This document shows positions 6,402 through 11,240 of a stretch of DNA of 11,240 nucleotides, one piece after another (the first letter of the stretch is position 1; every line of letters starts with the position of its first letter). Origin of the DNA: CAVQGZ01 sp964356295 (GTDB lineage: Bacteria; Actinomycetota; Actinomycetes; Jiangellales; Jiangellaceae); NCBI GenBank assembly GCA_964356295.1, contig CAYHHE010000090.1, positions 1 to 11,240 on the forward strand, given 5' to 3'. Below the pieces are notes generated by a model that saw only the letters and a program-made list of their open reading frames with translations, was not told the origin of the DNA and did not search any database. The position numbers were made by a program, and so were the translations under genes.

Positions 6402-6992
6402 TCAGTTCTGCCGCACTAGCTGGGCCTCGATTTCGAGGACGACCTTCTTGCTCACCAGTACCCCGCCGCTCTCCAGGGCGACGTTCCAGGTCAGGCCGAA
6501 GTCCTCGCGGTCGATCTCGCCCCGGGCGGTCAGCGACAGGCGCTCGCCGCCCCAGGGGTCGGTGGCGACCCCGTCGATCTCGACCTCGAGGGTGACCTCG
6601 CGGGTCACGCCCTTGATGGTGAGCTCGCCCTGCACGGTGAACGCACCGGCGGAGTAGCCGGTGATGGCGGTGCTGCGGAAGGTCACCGTCGGGTGCTGCT
6701 CGATGCGCAGGAAGTCGCCCGAGCGCAGGTGGGCGTCACGGTCGGGCGAGCCCGTGCTGATCGACTCGGCCTGCATGGTGGCCTGCGCAGCGGACTGCAT
6801 CGGGTCCTCGGTCACCGTGATGGACCCCGTGACGTCCGCGAAGTGCCCGCGGACCTTGGTGACCATCAGGTGCTTGGCCATGAAGCCGACCCGGGAGTGC
6901 GTCGGGTCGATCGTGAACTCGCCGGGAGTGGGCACGGACGTCCCGCGCCAGTCGCGAACGCCCTGCTGGCGGCTCTCGTCGGTGGTGGTCAT
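6402..6992 (-). CDS. YceI-family lipid-binding protein, cytoplasmic type
   Basis: This 196-residue protein shows the YceI pattern throughout. FTIDPTHSRVGFMAKHLMVTKVRGHF occupies residues 26-51; the segment around 85-105 reads RDAHLRSGDFLRIEQHPTV; the GELTIKGVTREVTL part covers 122-135. The domain is a lipocalin-like beta-barrel known to bind polyisoprenoid chains in characterised members. There is no signal peptide, unlike proteobacterial YceI, so it should act in the cytoplasm. ATG 6992 follows a strong GGAGGA site 5 bp upstream. It is divergent from marR across 81 bp, suggesting that MarR controls it. Function beyond binding an isoprenoid or similar hydrophobic ligand is unknown; a link to envelope lipid carriers is conceivable given the neighbours but is inference. 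Confidence 0.92.
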   Translation of the reverse strand: MTTTDESRQQGVRDWRGTSVPTPGEFTIDPTHSRVGFMAKHLMVTKVRGHFADVTGSITVTEDPMQSAAQATMQAESISTGSPDRDAHLRSGDFLRIEQHPTVTFRSTAITGYSAGAFTVQGELTIKGVTREVTLEVEIDGVATDPWGGERLSLTARGEIDREDFGLTWNVALESGGVLVSKKVVLEIEAQLVRQN

Positions 6993-7073
6993 GTGTCCTC
7001 CTCGAGTGATTGGTCAAGGATATGTGTAACAACAACTAACGGCGTGGTCAACTACTTCTGGTAGCGTGATCAC
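6993..7073. promoter_or_regulatory. yceI-marR divergent control region
   Basis: This 81-bp region is clearly less GC-rich than its surroundings. For yceI (minus strand) it holds TATCCT (7022 to 7017) about 24 bp before the ATG. An alternative is TTGACC (7051 to 7046) spaced 17 bp from TACACA (7028 to 7023). Two direct TGGTCAA copies (7011-7017, 7045-7051) and two direct CAACTA copies (7033-7038, 7049-7054) lie between the promoters. These are candidate binding sites for the divergent MarR protein, though MarR sites are usually inverted rather than direct repeats. Confidence 0.5.
7059..7073 (+). promoter_or_regulatory. Extended -10 and palindrome abutting the marR start
   Basis: TGG-TAGCGT (7059-7067) is an extended -10 element. 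It ends 6 bp before the ATG at 7074, so the mRNA is probably leaderless; no Shine-Dalgarno is present. GTGATCAC (7066-7073) is a perfect 8-bp palindrome overlapping the -10, and GCGTG/CACGC arms (7064-7068, 7078-7082) straddle the start codon. Either could be an autoregulatory operator. Confidence 0.45.
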
Positions 7074-7550
7074 ATGACACGCGCGGACACGGTCCGGCTC
7101 GACGACCCCCGCCTGACCGCGATGGGGTTGCTGGCGGAGACGTACAAGGGCCTGTGGACTGTCCTGGGCCCGCAGATCGCCGTGCACGGACTCAATGAGA
7201 CCGAGTTCGAGGTGCTGCTGCGCCTGCTGCGCAGCGAGCGCCAGCGCCTGCGCATGTCCGACCTCGCCGCCCAGACGGCGCTGTCGACCAGCGGCATCAC
7301 CCGCGTGGTGGACCGGCTCGAACGCGACGGGCTGGTGTGCCGGGAGACCTGCACCTCCGACCGACGGGGCTTCTGGGCGGCCTTGACCCCCGAGGGGGAG
7401 ACGCGGATCACCGAGACGCTTCAGGGCCACGTCGCTCTCCTGGCGGAGAACTTCACGGGTCTGCTGTCCGCAGCGGACCTCGAGGCGCTCACCCGCGCGC
7501 TGCGCGTCGTCCGCGACGTCGTCCGGCCCGGGGCGGTCGCGGGCACCTGA
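7074..7550 (+). CDS. MarR-family transcriptional regulator
   Basis: This 158-residue winged-helix regulator has a helix-turn-helix at about 61-84 (MSDLAAQTALSTSGITRVVD with following RLERDGL). The wing carries the typical SDRRG turn (95-99) followed by ALTPEG (103-108). Helices at both ends form the usual dimer interface. Two cysteines (C89, C93) sit at the start of the wing; redox sensing through them is possible but speculative. MarR dimers bind palindromic operators and release DNA on ligand binding or oxidation. The gene is divergent from yceI, so yceI and marR itself are the expected targets. ATG 7074 is supported by the -10 element 6 bp upstream. It ends 175 bp before rpsF, with no clear terminator between. 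Confidence 0.92.
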   Translation: MTRADTVRLDDPRLTAMGLLAETYKGLWTVLGPQIAVHGLNETEFEVLLRLLRSERQRLRMSDLAAQTALSTSGITRVVDRLERDGLVCRETCTSDRRGFWAALTPEGETRITETLQGHVALLAENFTGLLSAADLEALTRALRVVRDVVRPGAVAGT

Positions 7551-7590
7551 GGGCAACGTCCGACCCGTCCTGGCTGTGGACGAGGACGGA

Positions 7591-7615
7591 AGGACCTGTC
7601 CTGCGCTGATACCCT
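7591..7615 (+). promoter_or_regulatory. Candidate rpsF operon promoter with spacer palindrome
   Basis: TGA-TACCCT (7607-7615) is an extended -10. The start would be near 7622, giving a leader of about 104 bases before rpsF. No good -35 is found. An AGGAC-CT-GTCCT inverted repeat (7591-7602) occupies the spacer just before the -10 and may be an operator. Confidence 0.5.
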
Positions 7616-7649
7616 TTCCTCGTCGTCCCCGCCGTCCACCCCGTGTGCA

Positions 7650-7695
7650 GGCAGGACGGCATCGCATATGCCCTCCTGCCACGGAACGACCGTGG
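7650..7695 (+). promoter_or_regulatory. Structured rpsF 5' leader, possible S6:S18 autoregulatory element
   Basis: Two hairpins lie in tandem between the promoter and the ribosome-binding site. The first pairs GGCAGGA (7650-7656) with TCCTGCC (7674-7680) and, past a C-C mismatch, GGCAT with ATGCC around a 5-base loop. The second pairs CCACGG (7679-7684) with CCGTGG (7690-7695) around AACGA. They share two C residues, so they partly compete. rpsF mRNAs in many bacteria carry a leader bound by the S6:S18 complex for feedback control; a match to that consensus cannot be shown by eye. Confidence 0.5.
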
Positions 7696-7725
7696 CCGCT
7701 GCAGCCCACAGGAGGTGGTTCGGCA

Positions 7726-8016
7726 GTGCGTCGCTACGAAGTGATGGTGATCCTCGACCCCGATCTCGAGGAGCGCACCATCGGACCCAGCATCGACACC
7801 TACCTCAACGTCGTCCGGCAGTCGGGCGGCACGGTCGACAAGGTGGACGTGTGGGGTCGCCGTCGCCTGGCTTACGAGATCAACAAGCGCTCCGAAGGCA
7901 TCTACGCCGTGCTCGACCTCCAGTGCGAGCCGGCGGCGGTCAAGGAGCTGGACCGGCAGCTCACCCTCAACGAGTCGGTCCTGCGCACGAAGGTCCTGCG
8001 TCCCGACCTTCACTGA
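7726..8016 (+). CDS. rpsF: 30S ribosomal protein S6
   Basis: This 96-residue protein is a good match to bacterial bS6. It opens with MRRYEVMVILDPDL, has the WGRRRLAYEINKRSEGIYAV core (residues 43-62) and ends RTKVLRPDLH. S6 binds the central domain of 16S rRNA together with S18, encoded two genes downstream. GTG 7726 follows an AGGAGG ribosome-binding site (7710-7715) 10 bp upstream; longer in-frame starts would add a non-homologous N-terminus and are rejected. It is first in rpsF-ssb-rpsR-rplI, with ssb 31 bp downstream. The leader structure suggests feedback control. Length and ends are normal for the family. Confidence 0.98.
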   Translation: MRRYEVMVILDPDLEERTIGPSIDTYLNVVRQSGGTVDKVDVWGRRRLAYEINKRSEGIYAVLDLQCEPAAVKELDRQLTLNESVLRTKVLRPDLH

Positions 8017-8047
8017 CCCACATCTCGATTCGACGAAGGAGCCCGCA

Positions 8048-8572
8048 GTGGCCGGAGACACCATCCTCACCGTTGTCGGCAACCTGACCGACGACCCCGA
8101 GCTGCGCTTCACCCCCAGCGGGGCCGCGGTGGCCAACTTCACCGTGGCGTCCACCCCGCGCATCTTCCGGCGCGAGTCGAACAGCTGGGAGGACGGCGAC
8201 ACCCTGTACATGCGCTGCTCGATCTGGCGTCAGGCCGCCGAGAACGTCGCGGAGTCCCTGGTTCGGGGCACCCGCGTGGTGGTCACCGGCCGGCTCAAGC
8301 AGCGCTCCTACGAGACCCGCGAAGGCGAGAAGCGCACCGTCGTCGAGCTGGAGGTCGACGAGATCGGCCCCAGCCTGCGCTACGCCACCGCCAAGGTGCA
8401 GCGGACCCAGCGCTCCGGTGGCGGCGGCTTCGGAGCCGAAGCGGCGGGACCGGGCCCATCCGGGCCTTCCGCGCCGTCAGGTACCGCCCCGACCGCCGAC
8501 CCGTGGGCGTCCTCCACGCCGGCCGCCGACCCCTGGTCCGGTGACGCCCCCTCCGACGAGCCCCCCTTCTAG
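8048..8572 (+). CDS. ssb: Single-stranded DNA-binding protein
   Basis: This 174-residue SSB has an N-terminal OB fold (about 1-115) with TILTVVGNLTDDPELRFTPS near the start, ANFTVAS (29-35) and the DTLYMRCSIWRQAAENVAES stretch (51-70). VVVTGRLKQRSYETREGEK (77-95) follows. The linker (120-165) is Gly/Pro/Ser-rich and holds two ADPW copies. The acidic tip ends DEPPF, the docking peptide for replication and repair partners. It coats single-stranded DNA as a tetramer. GTG 8048 follows AAGGAG (8036-8041), 6 bp upstream. Its position between rpsF and rpsR is the usual one. No anomaly is seen. Confidence 0.98.
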   Translation: MAGDTILTVVGNLTDDPELRFTPSGAAVANFTVASTPRIFRRESNSWEDGDTLYMRCSIWRQAAENVAESLVRGTRVVVTGRLKQRSYETREGEKRTVVELEVDEIGPSLRYATAKVQRTQRSGGGGFGAEAAGPGPSGPSAPSGTAPTADPWASSTPAADPWSGDAPSDEPPF

Positions 8573-8633
8573 CCCCGAACCGGCCACCCGAGCCGACCCT
8601 CGCGCCCGCCCGGGCGACGAGAGACGAGTCCAT

Positions 8634-8649
8634 CCCGGCCAGTGCCGGG
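8634..8649 (+). other. Small hairpin in the ssb-rpsR spacer
   Basis: CCCGGC-CAGT-GCCGGG forms a perfect 6-bp stem with a 4-base loop, 22 bp before the rpsR start and upstream of its GGAG site. The 99-bp spacer is longer than others in this operon and holds no gene. The hairpin could be an attenuator or processing site, or chance in GC-rich DNA. Confidence 0.35.
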
Positions 8650-8671
8650 CCCAGAGATCTGGAGCACCACG

Positions 8672-8908
8672 ATGGCGAAGCCACCCCCCCGCAAGCCGAA
8701 GAAGAAGCAGAACCCACTCAAGGCCGCCGGGGTTCAGTACGTCGACTACAAGGACACTGCACTGCTGCGCAAGTTCATCTCCGACCGCGGCAAGATCCGC
8801 GCGCGCCGCGTGACGGGCGTGACCGTCCGGCAGCAGAAGCAGATCGCTCGCGCGGTGAAGAACGCCCGCGAGATGGCACTGCTCCCCTACACGTCCACCA
8901 CCCGCTGA
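8672..8908 (+). CDS. rpsR: 30S ribosomal protein S18, cysteine-free (C-minus) form
   Basis: The 78-residue bS18 carries the diagnostic DYKDTALLRKFISDRGKIRA (residues 31-50) with RRVTG after it, and ends REMALLPYTSTTR. The zinc-binding ligands of the usual actinobacterial form (a CxxC near the N-terminus plus Cys and His in GNCTQHQ) are all absent. The N-terminal part reads KKKQNPLKAAG and the later part GVTVRQQKQ, so this is the C-minus type associated in other actinobacteria with zinc limitation. S18 binds S6 in the 30S platform. ATG 8672 follows GGAG (8661-8664), 7 bp upstream; an in-frame ATG ten codons earlier lacks homology. rplI follows after 11 bp. Confidence 0.97.
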   Translation: MAKPPPRKPKKKQNPLKAAGVQYVDYKDTALLRKFISDRGKIRARRVTGVTVRQQKQIARAVKNAREMALLPYTSTTR

Positions 8909-8919
8909 CGGAGGCTCCG

Positions 8920-9366
8920 GTGAAGATCATCCTCACCCAGGAGGTTGCCGGCGTCGGCTCGGCCGGCGACGTGGCCGAGGTCAAGGACGGCTACGCCCGC
9001 AACTACCTCATCCCCCGCGGCTACGCGATGCGCTGGACGCGTGGCTCGCAGTCGCAGGTCGAGTCGCTGCGCACAGCCCGCCAGTCGCGCGCCATCCGTG
9101 ACCACGACACCGCCACCGACGTGGCGGCGCGGCTGGCCCAGACCCCGATCGTGCTCACCGCACGCGCTGGTGAGGGCGGGCGGCTGTTCGGGGCGGTCAC
9201 CCCGGCCGACGTCGCCGAGGCGATCACCGGCGCGACCGGCGTGGACGTGGACCGCCGCCGCGTCGAGGTCAGCACACCGATCAAGACTCTGGGCAAGCAC
9301 GCGGTCCGCGTCCGGCTGCACGCCGACGTCGTCGCCGACGTCGTCCTGGACGTCCAGGCCGGCTGA
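8920..9366 (+). CDS. rplI: 50S ribosomal protein L9
   Basis: This 148-residue bL9 has the N-terminal rRNA-binding domain with its signature around 11-36 (GVGSAGDVAEVKDGYARNYL then IPRGYA). A connecting helix covers about 41-75, and the C-terminal domain contains GRLFGAVTPADVAEAI (87-102) and IKTLGKHAVRVRLH (121-134). It binds 23S rRNA near the base of the L1 stalk. GTG 8920 follows GGAGG (8910-8914), 5 bp upstream, which begins 2 bp after the rpsR stop codon. It is the last gene of the ribosomal operon; a hairpin terminator starts 6 bp after its stop. Confidence 0.98.
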   Translation: MKIILTQEVAGVGSAGDVAEVKDGYARNYLIPRGYAMRWTRGSQSQVESLRTARQSRAIRDHDTATDVAARLAQTPIVLTARAGEGGRLFGAVTPADVAEAITGATGVDVDRRRVEVSTPIKTLGKHAVRVRLHADVVADVVLDVQAG

Positions 9367-9371
9367 CCACT

Positions 9372-9410
9372 CCGCTGCGGTGTCCAGCATGTGAGACACC
9401 CGAGCAGCGG
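9372..9410 (+). terminator. Hairpin terminator of the rpsF-ssb-rpsR-rplI operon
   Basis: CCGCTGC (9372-9378) pairs with GCAGCGG (9404-9410) and GGTGTC (9379-9384) with GACACC (9395-9400). This gives 13 bp of stem with a 3-base bulge (CGA, 9401-9403) and a 10-base loop. It starts 6 bp after the rplI stop. No T-tract follows, as is frequent in high-GC actinobacteria. Confidence 0.75.
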
Positions 9411-9582
9411 GATTCGTCCACAGCCCCGGGGATGGAGCAGACGCAGGTCACGGCCTAGCGGGGCGTCGGCGGCCATCCCGCCCGCCCGTTCATCCCCAGG
9501 CCGAAGGGTCTCCTGGGGACACCTGACCTGGGACGACGGGACTTTGTCCCCATGCTGTCCACAGGCCTTGTGGATAGCGGAC

Positions 9583-9611
9583 TTCACGGTCGGCGCAACC
9601 TCTCCTACGGT
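9583..9611 (+). promoter_or_regulatory. Candidate dnaB promoter
   Basis: TTCACG (9583-9588) and TACGGT (9606-9611) are separated by 17 bp, a good actinobacterial sigma-A-type arrangement. The start would be near 9618, about 120 bp before dnaB. The inverted DnaA-box-like pair (9555-9577) lies directly upstream of the -35. Confidence 0.4.
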
Positions 9612-9656
9612 CGAGCCACCCCTCGCCTCACCTGGTACTCGACATGCCGGTCGTGC

Positions 9657-9728
9657 GGTCGCGACCCGGTTTGTGTCCGACCCCCTGGGCAGGCTGACGG
9701 GGTGGGGAACCACGATCGGTCGCGCGAC
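9657..9728. repeat. Two 10-bp perfect palindromes upstream of dnaB
   Basis: GGTCGCGACC (9657-9666) and GTCGCGCGAC (9719-9728) are both fully symmetric and share GTCGCG. The second abuts the dnaB ribosome-binding site. They could be operators in the dnaB leader or chance in GC-rich sequence. Confidence 0.35.
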
Positions 9729-9739
9729 GGGAGGGCACT

Positions 9740-11101
9740 GTGAGCGTCACGGAGCTGCCGGTCCCGTCGGCGGTACCGGCGTTCGACAGGACGCCTCCCC
9801 AGGACATCGCCGCGGAGCAGTCCGTGCTGGGCGCCATGCTGCTGAGCAAGGACGCGATCGCCGACGTCGTCGAGGTGCTGCGCGGGTCGGACTTCTACCG
9901 GCCGGCCCACGAGACGATCTACGAGACGGTCCTCGAGCTCTACGGCCGCGGTGAGCCGGCCGACGCCGTCACCCTCTCGGCCGAGCTGCAGAAGCGGGGC
10001 GAGCTCACCCGCGTCGGTGGCGCACCGTACGTCCACACCCTCGTCGCCGGGGTACCGACCGCGGCGAACGCCGGCTACTACGCCGAGATCGTCCGGGAGC
10101 GGGCGGTCCTTCGCCGGCTGGTCGAGGCGGGCACCCGCATCGTCCAGATGGGGTACTCCGGTGAGGGAGACATCGACGCCGTCGTGGACCGGGCGCAGGC
10201 CGAGGTCTTCGGGGTCAGCGAGCGGCGCACCTCCGAGGACTACGCACCGGTCGCGGACCTGCTGCAAGGGACTCTGGACGAGATCGAGGCGATCAGCGCC
10301 CACGACGGCACACTCGTGGGCGTGCCGACCGGGTTCGCCGACCTCGACGCGTTGACCAACGGGCTGCATCCGGGACAGCTCGTGATCGTGGCGGCCCGTC
10401 CGGCGATCGGCAAGTCCACCCTGGCGCTGGACATCGCCCGTTCCGCCTCGATCCACCACGGCCAGACCTCTGTGGTGTTCTCGCTGGAGATGGCCCGCAA
10501 CGAGATCACCATGCGGATGCTGTCGGCGGAGGCGAAGGTGCTCCTGCACCACATGCGCTCGGGCACCATGACCGACCAGGACTGGGACCGCATCGCCCGC
10601 ACCACCGGCTCGGTCGCGGCGGCGCCGCTGTTCATCGACGACTCGCCGAACATGACCATGATGGAGATCCGTGCCAAGTGCCGTCGGCTCAAGCAGCGCC
10701 ACGACCTGAGGCTGGTCGTCCTGGACTACTTGCAGCTGATGTCCAGCGGCAAGCGGGTGGAGAGCCGTCAGGTGGAGGTCAGCGAGTTCTCCCGTTCGCT
10801 GAAGCTGCTGGCCAAGGAGCTGGGTGTGCCGGTGGTGGCGCTCTCCCAGCTCAACCGGGGTCCGGAGCAGCGCACCGACAAGAAGCCGCTGCTGGCCGAC
10901 CTGCGCGAGAGCGGCAGCCTCGAGCAGGACGCCGACGTCGTCATCCTGCTCCACCGGGAGGACGCCTACGAGAAGGAGTCCCCGCGCGCCGGCGAGGCCG
11001 ACTTCATCGTCGCCAAGCATCGCAATGGCCCGACCGGCACGGTGACGGTGGCGTTCCAGGGTCACTACAGCCGGTTCGTCGACATGGCCCCAGGGGCCTG
11101 A
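9740..11101 (+). CDS. dnaB: Replicative DNA helicase DnaB
   Basis: This 453-residue DnaB has an N-terminal helical domain opening with RTPPQDIAAEQSVLGAMLLS (17-36), a linker (about 155-185) and a RecA-like motor domain. Walker A is ARPAIGKS (219-226), the catalytic Glu is in SLEM (E250) and Walker B is LVVLDYLQL (325-333). ALSQLNRGPEQR (367-378) and DLRESGSLEQDADVV (387-401) follow, and the arginine finger is in KHRNGPTGTV (R428). It unwinds DNA at the fork as a hexamer, driven by ATP. GTG 9740 follows GGGAGGG (9729-9735), 4 bp upstream, and gives the expected N-terminus. No intein interrupts the P-loop or other motor motifs, a common insertion site in mycobacterial dnaB. It is separated from rplI by a terminator and so probably has its own promoter. 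Confidence 0.98.
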   Translation: MSVTELPVPSAVPAFDRTPPQDIAAEQSVLGAMLLSKDAIADVVEVLRGSDFYRPAHETIYETVLELYGRGEPADAVTLSAELQKRGELTRVGGAPYVHTLVAGVPTAANAGYYAEIVRERAVLRRLVEAGTRIVQMGYSGEGDIDAVVDRAQAEVFGVSERRTSEDYAPVADLLQGTLDEIEAISAHDGTLVGVPTGFADLDALTNGLHPGQLVIVAARPAIGKSTLALDIARSASIHHGQTSVVFSLEMARNEITMRMLSAEAKVLLHHMRSGTMTDQDWDRIARTTGSVAAAPLFIDDSPNMTMMEIRAKCRRLKQRHDLRLVVLDYLQLMSSGKRVESRQVEVSEFSRSLKLLAKELGVPVVALSQLNRGPEQRTDKKPLLADLRESGSLEQDADVVILLHREDAYEKESPRAGEADFIVAKHRNGPTGTVTVAFQGHYSRFVDMAPGA

Positions 11102-11240
11102 GGGCTGTCGAGACGCAGTCAAGGCTCGGCGTATCGCCCACTTCGTGGTGACCGGGGACGGGGTTCGCCGCCTGACTCCGAGAACTGAATCGACTGCGTC
11201 GTGCGCCCGATGCGCGAGCGTGGCCCGGCGATTCGCCTCG
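11102..11240. other. Gene-free tail after dnaB with a 9-bp inverted repeat
   Basis: I see no gene in the remaining 139 bp. GACGCAGTC (11112-11120) and GACTGCGTC (11192-11200) are perfect inverted copies with 71 bp between them. A short CCAC-TTC-GTGG hairpin (11138-11148) lies inside. There is no compact terminator of the usual kind directly after dnaB. The downstream neighbour is not in view. Confidence 0.4.

Larger units (their letters stand above)
9411..9739. promoter_or_regulatory. Gene-free rplI-dnaB spacer with clustered DnaA-box-like 9-mers
   Basis: No reading frame here resembles a protein. Four 9-mers are each one base from a DnaA-box consensus (TTGTCCACA or TTATCCACA): TCGTCCACA (9414-9422, +), TTGTCCCCA (9544-9552, +), CTGTCCACA (9555-9563, +) and CTATCCACA on the minus strand (9569-9577). 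The last two face each other as TCCACA-GGCCT-TGTGGA. A TCCCCAGG/CCTGGGGA inverted repeat (9493-9519) lies between the first and second. DnaA might bind here to regulate dnaB or be titrated; this is inference from motif similarity. Confidence 0.5.

Noticed and set aside
9411..9739. DnaA-box cluster considered as oriC itself
   Set aside because: There is no AT-rich unwinding segment and no dnaA or dnaN next to it; only a few imperfect boxes are present.
10396..10418. Possible intein at the DnaB P-loop
   Set aside because: The motor domain is continuous through ARPAIGKS and all later motifs, with normal total length.
9605..11122. 505-codon open frame antisense to dnaB
   Set aside because: It mirrors dnaB codons, is full of His/Arg/Gly low-complexity sequence, and dnaB is certain from its motifs; high GC makes such antisense frames common.
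11155..11185. GGTTCG-containing stretch considered as a tRNA T-arm
   Set aside because: The flanking bases do not pair as a T-stem and no acceptor or anticodon arm is found nearby.

Overview
The window is very high-G+C DNA with GTG starts in more than half of its genes. Its backbone is the conserved actinobacterial gene order penicillin-binding protein tail, PIG-V-type mannosyltransferase, then rpsF-ssb-rpsR-rplI-dnaB. From memory, Mycobacterium and Streptomyces chromosomes carry a comparable order fairly close to oriC. The protein sequences look like a free-living actinomycete, possibly Geodermatophilaceae or a relative, but the family-level guess is weak.

Layout. Positions 2-259 are the Pro/Thr-rich C-terminal tail of a gene that begins outside the window, most likely a ponA-type bifunctional PBP. 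It is followed on the + strand by a multi-pass membrane mannosyltransferase (306-1403). Next comes a block of minus-strand genes (1410-6992). In transcription order these are a YceI-like lipid-binding protein, a strong GC-rich hairpin terminator, a membrane-anchored substrate-binding/von Willebrand A protein, a double-TM coiled-coil protein, a FemABX aminoacyltransferase and a divergent alanine-racemase-fold protein that overlaps the fem gene by 4 bp. The mannosyltransferase and the racemase-like gene converge with only 6 bp between their stop codons. A MarR regulator (7074-7550) is divergent from yceI. The translation/replication block on the + strand then follows: rpsF with a structured leader, ssb, rpsR, rplI and a hairpin terminator. 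A 373-bp gene-free region with several DnaA-box-like 9-mers leads into dnaB (9740-11101). The last 139 bp hold no gene.

How the genes fit together. The left half concerns the cell envelope: a PBP tail, a polyprenol-dependent glycosyltransferase, a Fem peptidoglycan-bridge ligase with a racemase-like partner, and a surface VWA/substrate-binding protein beside a cytoplasmic coiled coil. The right half is core machinery: the S6/S18 pair, which contact each other in the 30S subunit, single-stranded DNA-binding protein, L9 and the replicative helicase.

Points most worth a second look: the four-gene VWA/coiled-coil/Fem/racemase-like operon, for which I know no described function as a unit; an S18 that lacks the zinc-binding cysteines although it sits in the main operon; a strongly structured rpsF leader; a cluster of DnaA-box-like sites before dnaB; and a repeated TAnnnT-N6/7-start-codon arrangement suggesting leaderless mRNAs for several genes.
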